This document shows positions 1-12,200 of a stretch of 46,401 bases of DNA, piece by piece; positions within the stretch are counted from its first letter, which is position 1, and each line of letters opens with the position of its first letter. This DNA is from Zygnema cylindricum. Its lineage: Eukaryota; Streptophyta; Zygnematophyceae; Zygnematales; Zygnemataceae. The notes beneath the pieces are model-generated. The model saw only the letters and a program-made list of their open reading frames with translations, was not told the DNA's origin and did not search any database. The stretch is taken from positions 330,701-377,101 of the forward strand of contig JBBHKE010000060.1 in the NCBI GenBank assembly GCA_037447655.1. The letters are read 5' to 3'. The translations under genes were made by a program, and so were the position numbers.

Positions 1-264
1 ATAATTTCCCCAGGAGAAAAAAACATTGAGTCGGAATATATGGAAACGGAATGTTATGTTACATATAGAATTTACAGAGAAAAAACAAAGGTATCATTAG
101 TTCTCCAGGAGAAAAAAACATTGAGTTTGAATAGACAAAAATACAAGCAAAGGTAACATGATGAGAAAAACATTAAGTTGGAATATACGGAGACAAATAA
201 AGGTAAATTGATTTCTTTAGGAGAAAAAAATATTTGAGTTATGAACAAATAAAGGAACATCATA
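1..264. repeat. Degenerate tandem repeat, about four units
   Basis: Units share a core that reads roughly GGAGAAAAAAACATTGAGT followed by a GGAATATACGGA-like stretch and an ACAAAGGTA-like stretch. Copies start near positions 11, 108, 160 and 218, so the period is variable (about 50-100 bp). No gene is visible here. It may be intronic to an unseen upstream gene. Confidence 0.6.
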
Positions 265-354
265 TCAGATGGTGAACAGTTTTCCTTTAATGGACGAGGA
301 TGTGTGCTCTTCTGAGAAGTTGTTTAGCTCTTTGATTCCCAGAATATATCCCTG

Positions 355-575
355 CTATCCCTCTCCCTTCCTCTCCTCCCTCTTTTCCTCTTTCCCTTCC
401 CCTCACTTCTCTTCCTCTCTACTTCTCTCCTTTTCTTTCCCTCCTCTCCCTCCTCTCCCTCCCACCTCTCATATTCTCACTCCATCCTCTCCCTCTGCCT
501 CTTCCTCTGATCCCTTTCCATCTCTCTCCCTCCCCCTCCCCCTTCCCCCCCCCCCATCTTCCACCTCTTGCCCCA
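355..575. repeat. CT-rich low-complexity tract
   Basis: Nearly pure pyrimidine on the + strand, built on CCCTCTCC-like words. Open reading frames through it encode only Ser/Pro/Leu or, on the other strand, Gly/Glu/Arg runs. These are composition artefacts. Confidence 0.8.
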
Positions 576-639
576 CATGTGTCTCTTTCTTTGTACCTTC
601 TTATGGACACTTGCCCTTTTTATTTTTATAAACAATTTT

Positions 640-905
640 GAAAAGCAAGTTATAAGCAACTGTAGGCAACTTTAGAGACAAATTTTAAACTTAAAAACAA
701 CTTTAACTGCAGTTTCAAAAGCAACTTTAAAAACAACATTAGACAACTTTAGAAACTTATTTATGCAACTTAAAAAACAAATTTGAAATCAAGTAAGAAA
801 ATGTAAAATCAACTTATAAAGAAACTGTAAAACCAACTTATAAAGAAAACGTAAAGGCAATATAAAGAAATTTTAAAAGCAAGTTATAAAGAAAATGTAA
901 AAGAG
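640..905. repeat. AT-rich tandem repeat (AGCAACTTT / AAAGAAAATGTAAAA units)
   Basis: Short degenerate units of about 15-28 bp repeat across the interval, for example the word TTATAAAGAAA followed by a GTAAAA stretch near 816-900. No coding signal is seen. Confidence 0.6.
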
Positions 906-1125
906 CAAGTTGAGGGGCATTTTGCAGAGTGTTGGAAAAGACGAAAAGATTCCCAAATCTTCCAATTTGAGATTCTATTTAAAGCTATCTTTGGTTCTGA
1001 GTGCTCCAGTTTTTACTACCATTCTTCATGTTGACTCTAGAGAATTAAGTACTCAGAAAACAATATTACCAAAGAAGACATTTTTGTCTGTAGTGGCTGT
1101 GGATAAGAAAGTTCCTTCGGTTCAG

Positions 1126-3182
1126 TATTCGAAAGTCCTCTCGAGGACTCCTCTATTTTTTCGTCGGCCCGTTCTCACGCCAAGACGGTTTTCTCGAGTC
1201 TTTTTGAGGTAGCTTACTGCCCTCCCTCTCCCTCTCCCTTTCTCACTCTCCTTCCCCTCTCACTTTGTCTCCCTCTCTCCCCTCCGCTCTCGCTCCAGTT
1301 CTACCTCTTTCTCCGTTTCCTGTTTGTCCCTCCCTCTCTCACTCTCCTCTTCCCTCTCCCTCTCCCTCCCCCTCCCCCTCCCCCTCCCCCTNNNNNNNNN
1401 NAGGGAGGAGGGAGGAGGGAGGAGGGAGGAAGGGAAGAGGGAGGAGGGAGGTATTTAGTGTACTAATGCTTTAGAATACCGCCTCCAAACTCTCTCTTTT
1501 TCTAGTTATCTCTCCCTCTCTCTCACGCCCTCTCTCCCTCTCCTCTCGTACCTCTTTACCTCTCTCTCCCCCTCTCGTAATCATGTGATTTATGGAGGGA
1601 GGAGGGAGAAGGGAAGGAGGGAGGAGGGAGGAGGGAGGAGGGAGTAGGGAGGAGGGAGTAGGGAATGAGGGAAGAAGGGAGGGAGGGAATGAGGGACGAG
1701 GGGGGAAGGGAAGGAGGGAGGGAGAGACATTCAAAAATTTTATGAAAGGGTTTGTTGGAGGTGATCCACAACTTGAATATGAAGGAAGATGGACGAATAA
1801 TATCAAAATTACATTTTGAAATGACATTTTCATATTACATTTTCAATTCACAGTTTCATACTTATATGTTTAAAATTCAACTTTCATAAATTGTCATTAT
1901 CAGAAATTATTTTTTTCAAAAGTTATTCTTATCGAGTGTTATAACTTTCCAAATTAAACCATCTGGAGAAATTTACATCATCAAATTCACATTTTCACAT
2001 TAACTTTCACATTACGTTTTCAAAAATAAACATTTTTGAATAACAATTTCACATTACAGCTTCTCATATTTAAATAACAATTTTCAGCAATTTACACTTT
2101 TGCATTACATTTTCAAATAACATTTTCAAATGACATTTTCAAATAATATTTTCAAGTAACATTTTTAAATTAACATTTTCACAAAACTCTTTCAAACCAA
2201 TATTTCTAATTTCTTTCTTCCAAATTCTCCAAAGATTCACTCTCCCTCCAAAGTGCAGTCCTAAAGAAGCACGAAGAAGTTGTTTACATTTCCAATAACA
2301 TTTCAAATATTTACATTTTCAAAAATAATCAATTTCAAAAATCAACAATTTCAAAAAGTGACAATTTGAAAACCTAACAATTTCAATAACCAACAATTTC
2401 AAAACTATCAATTTCAGAAACTAACAATATCAAAAATAAACAATTTAAAAAATCAACATTTCCAAAAACTATCTATTCTAAAAGACACTGTCAAGTTCAG
2501 CATTACTTATTCATTTACTTTCTAATTTACTTATCTACCAATCTATTACTTCCTCTCTCTCCCTTCTCAGGCCGTGAGTGCGGTCCTAAAGAAGCACTAC
2601 GAGGTCTATCTCCTCGACTATGAGAGAGCGCACAGAGATGTCGCCTCCGAGTGCTGCACCATATGCCAGAGGTACAGGGACTCTCTCTCTCTCTCTCTCT
2701 CGCTCCCGCTCTCTCTCTCTCTCTCGCTCTCTTTCTCCCTCTATGCTAATGCTTACTTGAGAGAAGGAAAGGTCAAATTAAGTCGTAGATGTTTTCAAGC
2801 TTTGTACCACCTTTGTTTTCATTATCTTAGTAGTTACTAACTGTATTAAGAGGAAAATCTTTTTTTTCTTTTCCCACTTTGAATGCCTGAAATTAACATA
2901 TATTTCAAAAATAATGACTAAATTTTGCTGTTGTTAAACTCAATGAACTTCTTCCTTTTTGATGACCTTTTTTTCCCTTTTTTCAGGCGTCCAGCTGATA
3001 CATTCTTTCCAAGAAACGTCCAAATTTCCTCAGTAATTTTTGTTAGACTATTGCCTTCGACTTCTGTAACCACTTTGGTCCGTAGAAACAACAATTTTCG
3101 AAGAAATACCCAAAAAGCTTGTTGGCATTTTTCTCGTTTGAGTGGAACAGCAAGTTTTGTTTCTTTCCACAACAGAGGTTGA
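1126..3182 (+). CDS. Possible 3' exons of an unrecognised upstream gene (partial)
   Basis: Three candidate exons join without a stop: 1126-1208, 2571-2671 and 2987-3182. The first follows TTCAG and ends in GAG before GTAGCT. The second follows CTTCTCAG and ends before GTACAG at phase 2. The third follows TTTTTCAG, completes an Arg codon and runs to a stop only 65 bp before the urease start. The first two read as soluble, charged, probably helical sequence (for example LFE then AVSAVLKKHYEVYLLDYERA). The third is Arg-, Ser- and Asn-rich and less convincing. Support is phase compatibility plus a decoy copy of the second exon start near 2250. No family is recognised; the 5' part would lie before the window. 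The third exon could instead be urease 5' UTR. Confidence 0.3.
1215..1391. repeat. CT-rich low-complexity tract abutting an assembly gap
   Basis: CCCTCTCC and CCCCTC words run directly into the N gap. No gene is present. Confidence 0.8.
1392..1401. other. Assembly gap (10 N)
   Basis: Ten N characters. The left side is a CCCCTC run and the right side a GGGAGGA run, so the tract changes strand composition exactly at the gap. Confidence 0.95.
1402..1720. repeat. GA-rich tract interrupted by a CT-rich block
   Basis: GGGAGGA runs occupy about 1402-1455 and 1592-1718, with a CTCTCCC block at about 1490-1575 between them. Apparent frames give Gly/Arg/Glu or Ser/Pro/Leu runs and are not genes. Confidence 0.75.
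1815..2490. repeat. AT-rich tandem repeats (ACATTTTCAAATA and AACAATTTCAAAAA units)
   Basis: From about 1815 to 2180, units of about 16-18 bp containing CATTTTCA recur. From about 2300 to 2475, units of 14-20 bp containing CAATTTCAAAA recur. Between them, at 2245-2275, is a degenerate copy of the candidate exon start at 2571 (shared word GTCCTAAAGAAGCAC). Confidence 0.65.
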
Positions 3183-3247
3183 AAAAAGAAAAGTAAAAAA
3201 AAAAAAAATCCAAAAAGGATATAAACATTTAAAATTAGGCGGCAAAA

Positions 3248-6200
3248 ATGAAGCTTTCTCCTAGGGAATTGGAGAAGTTACAGCTCCATGAAGCCGGTTT
3301 TCTCGCTCAAAAACGCCTTGCCCGGGGTTTAAGGCTAAATTATCCGGAAACTGTTGCTTTAATATCGACACAGGTGAGGATAAAATGCGTGTAATGTATC
3401 AAAGTACTGGCACTTGTACCGTTTTTGCAGTAATTTTTTGGTCATTAATATTCGTGTCAGTATTTTAGAGAGTAGTATTTTTGATGTTAGTGTTTTGGAT
3501 AGTAGTATTTTGGTCAGTACACCGTTCATTGTTATTAGTGTTAATTTTTTTTTCGCCAATTAAAACATTTTTTCTTCGTGCACATTTGTCCGAATTTCAA
3601 TCGGAGACCGCCAATAGGAAGGTGAGAATCTTGCCTTCCAATTGCAACCGTTAGATCCACAGTCCAACAAGTGTGTACGGAGAAAAGGTGTTTTAAGTGG
3701 CAAAAAAACATTAACACTAATAGCGATACACGGTGTAACATTTTGGATAGGATTGTAGTATTCTGGATAGTTGTATTTTGGTCTGTAGTGTTCCGGTCAG
3801 GAGTATTTTGGTCAGTATACTGTGTAACACTATTAGCGTTAATGCTTTTATCGCCGTTTTTACTTGTTTTTTAGGTTTTGGAGTTAATTCGAGATGGGAA
3901 AAGCGTCGCTGAGCTCATGGATTTGGGCAAGCAGCTTCTTGGAAGGTAAGATAAGTCAAACCAATTAGATCATTTTGGGCAAAAGAAACATTCACTCGTA
4001 TTAGAGTGATTTAATTTTATCATTTTGGGTAGAAGAAACATTTAGACTGATTAACTCTAATAGTGATGGGCGGTAATAGTAATGAGCCTTTTTACTAAAT
4101 TTTATTTTAGGTAGTCTAGGCTCATAGAATCTTAGCTTATTTAAAAAAACACAAAAATGATTAAAAAAATGGTAAGAATTCTAGAAGGACACTAGAAATA
4201 TCGCAATAAAAACGCTTAAAGCTACTAAAACCGGTTTTATCTTTGGGTAAATAAATGCAGGAGCAATGTACTTCCTGCAGTTTATTCCCTTTTGGATGTT
4301 GTACAAGTGGAGGGAACTTTCCCAGATGGGACAAAATTGGTCACTGTTCACCACCCTATTTCTAGAGAAACGGGCGATTTAAGCCTTGCGCTATATGGCT
4401 CTTTCTTACCTGGTAAGCCCTTAAAAACCCTTAAAAAACCATAAAAAACCCTAGTAGACTGTAAAATCACCTGAAGTAAACTCTGTTTAAACCCTGAACC
4501 CTAACCGTAAACGACCCTGAACCCTTAAAAAAAAAAACCTCGATTCTTAGATAAGAAAAAAAAGAGTCACTGTGGGCTTTTGATTCGTCCGACTTTTTGG
4601 CTTTTTGACATCTTTTCGCATGTTTCAAATTATAATGTCTTATAAATGAGGGAAATGGGGAGAACTGTGAGAGGGACTATGGATAAATGTCAAGTCTTTC
4701 TTCAGATTTTATCTCTATTTTATTTTATTTTATTTTAGTGGAACACTTACTCATCGTCTTGGTTCTTTTTTCCGATAGACCTGTGGATGTATGCAAACTT
4801 TTCTTCGGTTTCTTTTTTCTTTTTTTTAAATGTATTAGAACTCTTTCTCGTAGTCTAGGTTATTTCTTCCAAAAGAAATTTGGGTAATGACATCTTTTCT
4901 TCAGTATAGTTATTACCATTATTTGCATTATCATTGCTATTCATCTTTTCTTCAGTATTATTATTGCTATTATTAGCATTATTATTATTATTTTTCTAAC
5001 TGTAGTAGAACAATCATTCTGCATCTTTTGTTTCCTCACAGTTCCTTCTTCTGTTAGAACTTTGAATATATGCAATCTTTTCTTAAGTTTTTTCCTTTCT
5101 TTTCCTTTATTTTTGTTTTTGCTAACTGTAGTAAAACACTCACTCCTGCCTCTTTCGTTTCCTAGTTTGTTCTTCCGATAGAATTTTGAATACAGGCAAT
5201 CTTTTCTTCAGTTTTTTTTTCCCTCCCTTTAAAAAAAAAAAAACTGTAGTAGAATACTCACTCCTGCATTTGCTGTTTTCTTCACAGTTCCTACTTCCGA
5301 TAGTTTTTCTCCAGTTGCGATCGAGAAAGTGGACGCAGGTGCGATTTTGACTAAGTCAGGAACCATTATTCTTAACAAAGGGCGTCGAGCTGTCAAGCTC
5401 TCAGTGACTAATAAATGTGATCGGCCAATCCAGGTAAACCTTTGTATTTTAATTTTCCCTGGATTCTCATTTTGCTTGAATCGCCCGTTTTTTTTATCAT
5501 TTTGCTGGAATCACTCGGTTTTTTTTTCATTTTGCTATAATCGCCCGTTTTTATATCATTTTGCTAGAATCGCCGGTATTTTATTGCAAGGCTCGTCTCT
5601 AATCATACACAAAATTGTATGATTTGTACAACTACTGCGATTACTGCCCAGAAATGCTAATTACTTACGTGTAATTACCCTAAAAGTATCATTTTGCTGT
5701 ATCATTTTTCTTTTTTTCCCCCTCATTTTTTATTGCAAGACGCGTTATATCATCCGTGTAAGCCTCTGTGTTTTCATTTTGTGTAAGTCTTCACTTGTTG
5801 AAACCTATTGTTTTTATTGGAAGGCTCGTCTTAATATAGGGAAGTTTTTGTGATAATTGTGCATTATGTCTCATGATTTGTGTATGCTACACCGCTATTA
5901 GTGTTAATGTTTTTTCGCCACTTAAATCGTCTTTTCTTCTTGCACACTTGTTTCGATTGGAGACCGCCTATAGGAAGGTGAAAATTTTCCCTTCAAATCC
6001 CAACCGTCGGATTAAAAATTCGACATGTGTGCACAGAGGAAGGGTGCTTTAATTGGCAAAGAAATCATTAACACTAATAGCGATACACTGTGTACCATGT
6101 ACCATGGTGATTGCACTTTCAAAAATTACTCAGGTTTCACTTTACTTTACTTTACTTTACTTTATTTATCGTACAGCTTTATGAGTAATTGTACCTACGA

Positions 6201-9200
6201 TTGCTCACAAAACCTAATTTTCGATAATGTGGTGGAGCTATAATATGTCACGGCTAATTTATTGCAGTGCATTGTAATTTACTAATTATGACTAATATTT
6301 ATTTTAAAAAGCTGATTCATTTTTCCTCTTTGAACATTAGGCGTGATTTTAGGATCTACCTGTCCATAAATACTTGCTCATGGGTATACAATTGGCCGTT
6401 TCTTCTCATTTTCTATCAGATTGGAAGCCATTACCATTTTGTGGAGACCAATCCTTATCTTGTATTTGATCGAAAATTGGCCTATGGCCTTCGTCTCAAC
6501 ATTCTCGCTGGTACTGCAGTTCGTTTTGAGGTCAGTTTTGTGATTTTTTTTTTTTAACCTTCTTTGTAAATGTTTCATCTTTTTACGCCGTGTCCCATTT
6601 TGGAGTTCCTAATGGTTGTATGCAAAAAAAGGTACACTATGGAGACGATTAACATTGCAGAGGGATTCTTTTCCGTTGTTTTTTTTTCACTTCCTTTATA
6701 CGGTAAAAAATAAATCAGCAATGTTAGTAATTTTGTTGTGTTTTTTTTAAGCCTTTGGTAGGCATCAGTTGGCGCTATACACTTCAGCGCAATTTTTTTC
6801 TTTAATCGGTTTCAGACATGCATTTACATTCTTATTTGCATATTTAAAGATTGTCTTCTATTATTTTGCATTCTCAGATTTTTTTGTGGTTTTTTACATT
6901 CTTACATTTTTTGTAGTGTTTAACTTCCTATTTTTTAGATTGTTTTTCTGGTGTTTTACATTCTTATTTTCTTATCTATTTATTTATTTAAATTTTTTGT
7001 TTCTGGTGGGTTTTTTTACAGCCTGGTGATACCAAAAGTGTTGTATTAGTCGAAATCGGTGGGAAAAAGGTAATTCGAGGGGGAAATAATCTTGTAGATG
7101 GACCTGTCTCCCATGATTCAGTTTTAAAAGTAATGGAGAAAATTCAAGCTTCAAATTTCGGACATGTATCCGATTCTAATGCCCTGTAAGTGATTTTTTC
7201 GTGAATTCGTTTCTGTTTTTGTTTTTTTTTTTTTTTTTCTTTTCCTGCTTAAAGTACTGAATAGAGTTAAAAATGGACATGTATCCAATTCTAATGCACT
7301 GTAAGTGATTTTTTTGTGAATTCGTTTGGAGTGAAAAAATCGTTTCGGGTCGAGTGAAAAATATGACAAGTTACTCTAAAGCGGGAAAACTAGTCAAAAT
7401 TGGAATTTTTAGGTTAATACATGAACGGGAAGGAGAGGGAGACACAGTGTTACTTGTTTAATATGGATTTTTTCAGTCAAAACATGTTATTTTGTAAGTT
7501 GAGAGAGTGGGTATTTATCGTCAGTTTGTCAAATTCTGACTCTGTTCGATTTAATCTGCATATTTTAGGGTTTCTTTATGGAGATTTTTTTTTTAGGTTT
7601 TCTTTAGGGAGTTAAATGTAGATTAAAGTCCCCTTGTTTCCGGTTATTTTCTCTGACAAGTTCTACAGAGAGAGAACTTTATGCGTCTGTTTTTGGACCG
7701 AGAAAAAAAATTAATTCAAAAAATTGGTAATAAAATTCAATTGTGGTGTTTTTAGATATTTAGGGTTTCTTTAGGGAGGTGAATGTTAATATAATTTTAT
7801 GGTTTCTGGTTATTTTTTGCAGGGAAGGTATTGTAGGAGAGGTAGAAGCTCTGACAACTTTGGTAGATCGAGAACTTTATGCTTCCGTTTTTGGACCGAC
7901 AACTGGCGATAAAATTCGACTAGGAGACACACAACTTTTTGCCGAAGTGGAGAGGGATTTCACAGTATATGGAGACGAATGCAAATTCGGTGGTGGAAAA
8001 GTGTTGAGAGAAGGCATGGGTCAGGTGAGAAATGGAAAGAAACCTGTCCTTCCTCTCCCTCTCTCTCTCCCGCTCCCTCTCCCTCTCCGCTCCCTCTCCC
8101 TCTCCTTCTCCCTCTCCCTCTCCCTCTCCCTCCCTCCTGTTTTTCAAGCATGCATCATTTTTTTCCATTTTATCCAAATTGTGGAACAGTTTTTTTTTCC
8201 ACTGCTTTTAAGCCTTTTTTGATAAGCTTTTTGTTTTTTCGAGTTTCCTTTTTGTCAACGTTTGTTGGTTTTTATGTTTCTTTTTCGTAAACCTTTTCTG
8301 TTTTCGACGATTTCTAGCCTTTTTCGTAATTTTTTGTTTTTTCAAACTTCCTTTTTTAAACTTTCTTTTTTGTTTTAGGCTTGTTGAATCCATGATATAA
8401 AGTTTCCAACTTGCCCTCCTTAACTGATGCCATTGGGAACTATTCAAATGACCATTTCTTTGCTTTTTTTTTGTTTTGTTTTTTTTTGTTGTTTTTTTTT
8501 TTTTTTTTTGAGGATAAAGGCAGCAGGAATTGGATCAACAGAAGTACTCGATACAGTTATCACAAATGCCCTTATAATCGATTATACCGGTATTTATAAG
8601 GCTGATATTGGTATTAAAGGCAATCTCATTTCTGGTATTGGAAAGGCGGGAAATCCGGATGTCATGGACGGAGTGACACCTGGCATGATTGTCGGGGTAA
8701 TTTTCTTTTTGACTTTTTAATGTTTACTTTCTGTAGTCATACACTTTTTTAGTTTTGAAATATGTTTTCGAACGAATGTTGGGTAATTTCTGGAATAAGT
8801 TCTGGAATAAGTTCTGGAATAAGTTTTGGAAAAGTTTCGTGTCTGTTGGAATTCTGAGTTGAAATCTTAGATTGTCTATTGGTCTGGTTGTTATAAAAAA
8901 ATATAACATATATTATAATAATATTGTATAATAATGCTTTATCAGATTATTTATTGGGGCCTTATTTAGTTGATGGGTGACATGGCCTTAGGTACTCCTG
9001 GTTGTGTATTCAGAGTTGGAAGGATAATCGGCTGTTGGTTTTGTCATTAATTGTTTTTGTTTTTTGCATTTTCTATGGTCGTTGTCGTTGTCGTTAGATT
9101 GTTTGCTCGTGTGCTTGTTTGGTTATTTGTTTTTTTGTTTGATTGCTTGCTTGTTTGTTTATTTGTTTGTTTATTTATTTATTCATCTATTTATTTGTTT

Positions 9201-12200
9201 ATCTTTTTATTTATTTATTTGTACAGGTACTTGCATCTTTGCTTATTTGTTTATTTTTTTTTACAGTTGTGTTGCTTTTTTGCTTATTTGTTTGTTTGTT
9301 TAGTTGTTTATTTGCTTATTTTTTAGTTTTTTTGGTTTTTTTAGTTGTTTATTTGTCTATTTTTTTATTATTTGGACAGTTGTGTTGCTTATTTGTATAT
9401 TGTTTGTTTAGTCGTTTGTTTGCTTATTTTTTAGTTTTTTTGGTTTTCCTTTGTCTCCCCAGGTGAACACTGAAGTGTTAGCAGGAGAGGGACTGATCGT
9501 GACGGCTGGCGGCGTGGACACGCACATCCACTTTATTTGCCCCCAACTGGCGGAAGAGGCCATCTGTGGAGGTACAAGAGATGTACCATAGTACACCGTG
9601 TATCGTTATTAGTGTTAGTAATTTTTTCGCCACTTAAAACATCTTTTCTCCGTATACACTTGTCCGATTTTTAATTTGAGACCGCCAATCGGAAGCTGAG
9701 AATTTTACCTTTCAATCACAACCGTCGGATCCACAATCCTTGGCAAAAAAATATTAACGCTAATAGCGATGCACGGTGTAGTATAGTGTAAGATTTTAAG
9801 ATTCAATCTGTGGAGTGCTCGCTTTGAGACACAACTGATAAGATATATAAGATCTACAAGATGTATAAGATATAGGTTTCTTTTGGGTTTTAGGGTTTGG
9901 CTTTTTTTTACGGTTTGTTAGACTTCCACCATGTCACCTTATCCTAAATTCCCTGTTAATTAATTTCTTTACTCTTATATCAATGAATAGTGTAATGTTA
10001 CTACTTCTCCTGCAAGGAGATCGTCTTGGTTTTTTAATCTGCACATTTCTTCATTTTGTAAAAAACAAAGATACGACAATTTGATGTTGTTGTAATTGAA
10101 AGTTTGCGGTAATTATCTTTTTTTCTTTTTGTTTTTTTATTATTATCATAATTATTGTTTGCAGGTCTTACTACGATGGTTGGAGGAGTGAAGATACGAC
10201 TTTATGCTTTTGTAGTAATCGAAAGTTTGCAGTGATTGATCTCTATTCTCTTTTTTCTTTTTCTCTTTTTTTTCCATTCTCTTTTTTTTTCTTATTCTCT
10301 TTTTGTTGTATTTTCTTTTTTGATTTTATTACTATTTGTAGGTCTTACAACATTGGTTGGAGGAGGAACTGGTCCTGCCCATGGAACTATGGCTACCACC
10401 TGTACTCCTTCACCTGATCATATGAAGATGATGCTTCAGGCAACTGATGACATACCTCTTAACATCGGTTTTACCGGAAAGGTAAGGACATTATTCCCGG
10501 TTTTCCTTTTGCTTTTATTCGAATTTATTTGCTCTTATTCGCTTTTATTCTCTTTTATTCCTTTTTATTCCCTTTTATTCTCTTTTATTTCCTTTTATTC
10601 GCTTTTATTTGCTTTTACCTGTATCCGCTAAAATGGATCGGCCAGGATTTGAACTCAGGACTGCAGATTTTAGGCATAGTGTGTAACCACTATAGAACTA
10701 CGCTGCTCACCGTTATTAGATTTAAACCTTTTTCAGGAAGTCAGAAGTAGTTTTCCTCATCACACAGTTTTCCGATTTTCAATTGTGACATCGGGATAGA
10801 AAGGTTAAATCGTGACCTTTCGATTGGTTGCCTCGGAAGAAAAATATAACTGTTTGTCACAGAGTTTAACGCCTTTGATTGCCCGAAAAATATTTACTCT
10901 AATAACAATGGGCGGTGTATATCATGAATTGCTCCTAGTGTAAGAAACATGTAGCGTGGGATTTATTTTAGTGTTATTAATTCTGAGTTAAGCCAATAAT
11001 GTGGACTTACAGTCGCTTACCAAATTAGACTTAAGCAGAACACATTTAGTATTATTAATGCTATTTGATGCACAGATGCCAGAAAGAAAGGGCACTGTGT
11101 AAGTGTTTTTGACACTGGTAGTAATTCATGGTATAGTGCAGATGCCCTGGAATGACACTGCCTACTGCTATTATTGTTAATCACTCTAATTCGACAAAGA
11201 TTTGTTTTGACCCAAATCATATATTGGGATTAATATCACTGTTAGTTAAGTGGCCCATAATCAGCCATGTGGCCGAACATAATATATTGTGGCTGTTTGA
11301 ATAAAGTGTCAGTGCTAATAATTCACTAACTCTAATAGCAATGGGTGGTGTAGTTTAACAAATCTCTTTTCTAGATTAATTACACTTTGCATTAATACCT
11401 GCAAATCTTTATTATGTTCTCATTTCTTACAGTAGTATGAAGTGAATTTCTCGCAGACGTTTTTTATGGATGTTTTGACTTTCAATTTCCTTAAGTGTTA
11501 TTGTAGCCTTACGGGCAAAAACTTTAGAGAGGAATTTTTAGATTGTGTATATTTTTTAAAAGTGGCCTTACAAGCAAAGGCTGGAATGAATTTGATCGGT
11601 TGGGCATGTTTTGACATGTACACCGTGAATCGATGTTAGCATTAAGAAATATACATCGTGGGTTCTATTTTAGGTTGTTAATTTAAATTTAGATCCAAAC
11701 GACGTGGATGACTTTGGATTACTTACCAAATTAGTGTTAAGATAAAAACAAGCAGTCTTATTCAAGCTATTTTACGTTTAAGGGTCAAGAAGAAAAAAAA
11801 GAAAATCGGCTACAGATAAGTATTACTAATGTTAGTAGCGATTCGTTGTGTAATCTTACAAGGAAAGACTTAAAAGAAGAGGGAGAGAGAGGGAGAGAGA
11901 GCGAAAAAGAGAGGGAGAGAGAGTGAGAGAATTTTTTTGAAGGTTTGTTAGTTTTTTAAGGTTTTGAACGTAAGTGAAGAATTTTGTGGGTTGGTATAAT
12001 TTTTAACAGGGAAATACAGCAAAACCGGAGGGACTCTTCGATATTATTGAGGCAGGTGCCATAGGACTAAAATTACACGAGGATTGGGGTACAACTCCCG
12101 CAGCAATTGATACTTGCCTGAGTGTTGCTGATAAATTTGACATACAGGCAAGTTTCCAAATGTGTTAATTATGTACTAGTGAATTTTTCTGCGCGGTTTT

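Noticed and set aside
269-631. 120-residue Ser/Pro/Leu frame
   Set aside because: Product of the CT-rich tract; no other coding evidence.
910-1212. 100-residue + strand frame
   Set aside because: It overlaps the better-supported exon 1126-1208 in another frame, has no recognisable domain and begins in repeat sequence.
7779-8222. Separate 147-residue gene with a urease-like segment
   Set aside because: The urease-like part is exon 7 (7823-8024); the rest is intron read-through.
9051-9466. Hydrophobic frames resembling membrane proteins
   Set aside because: TTTG/TTTA repeats give Phe/Leu/Cys/Tyr runs by composition; the stretch is urease intron 8.
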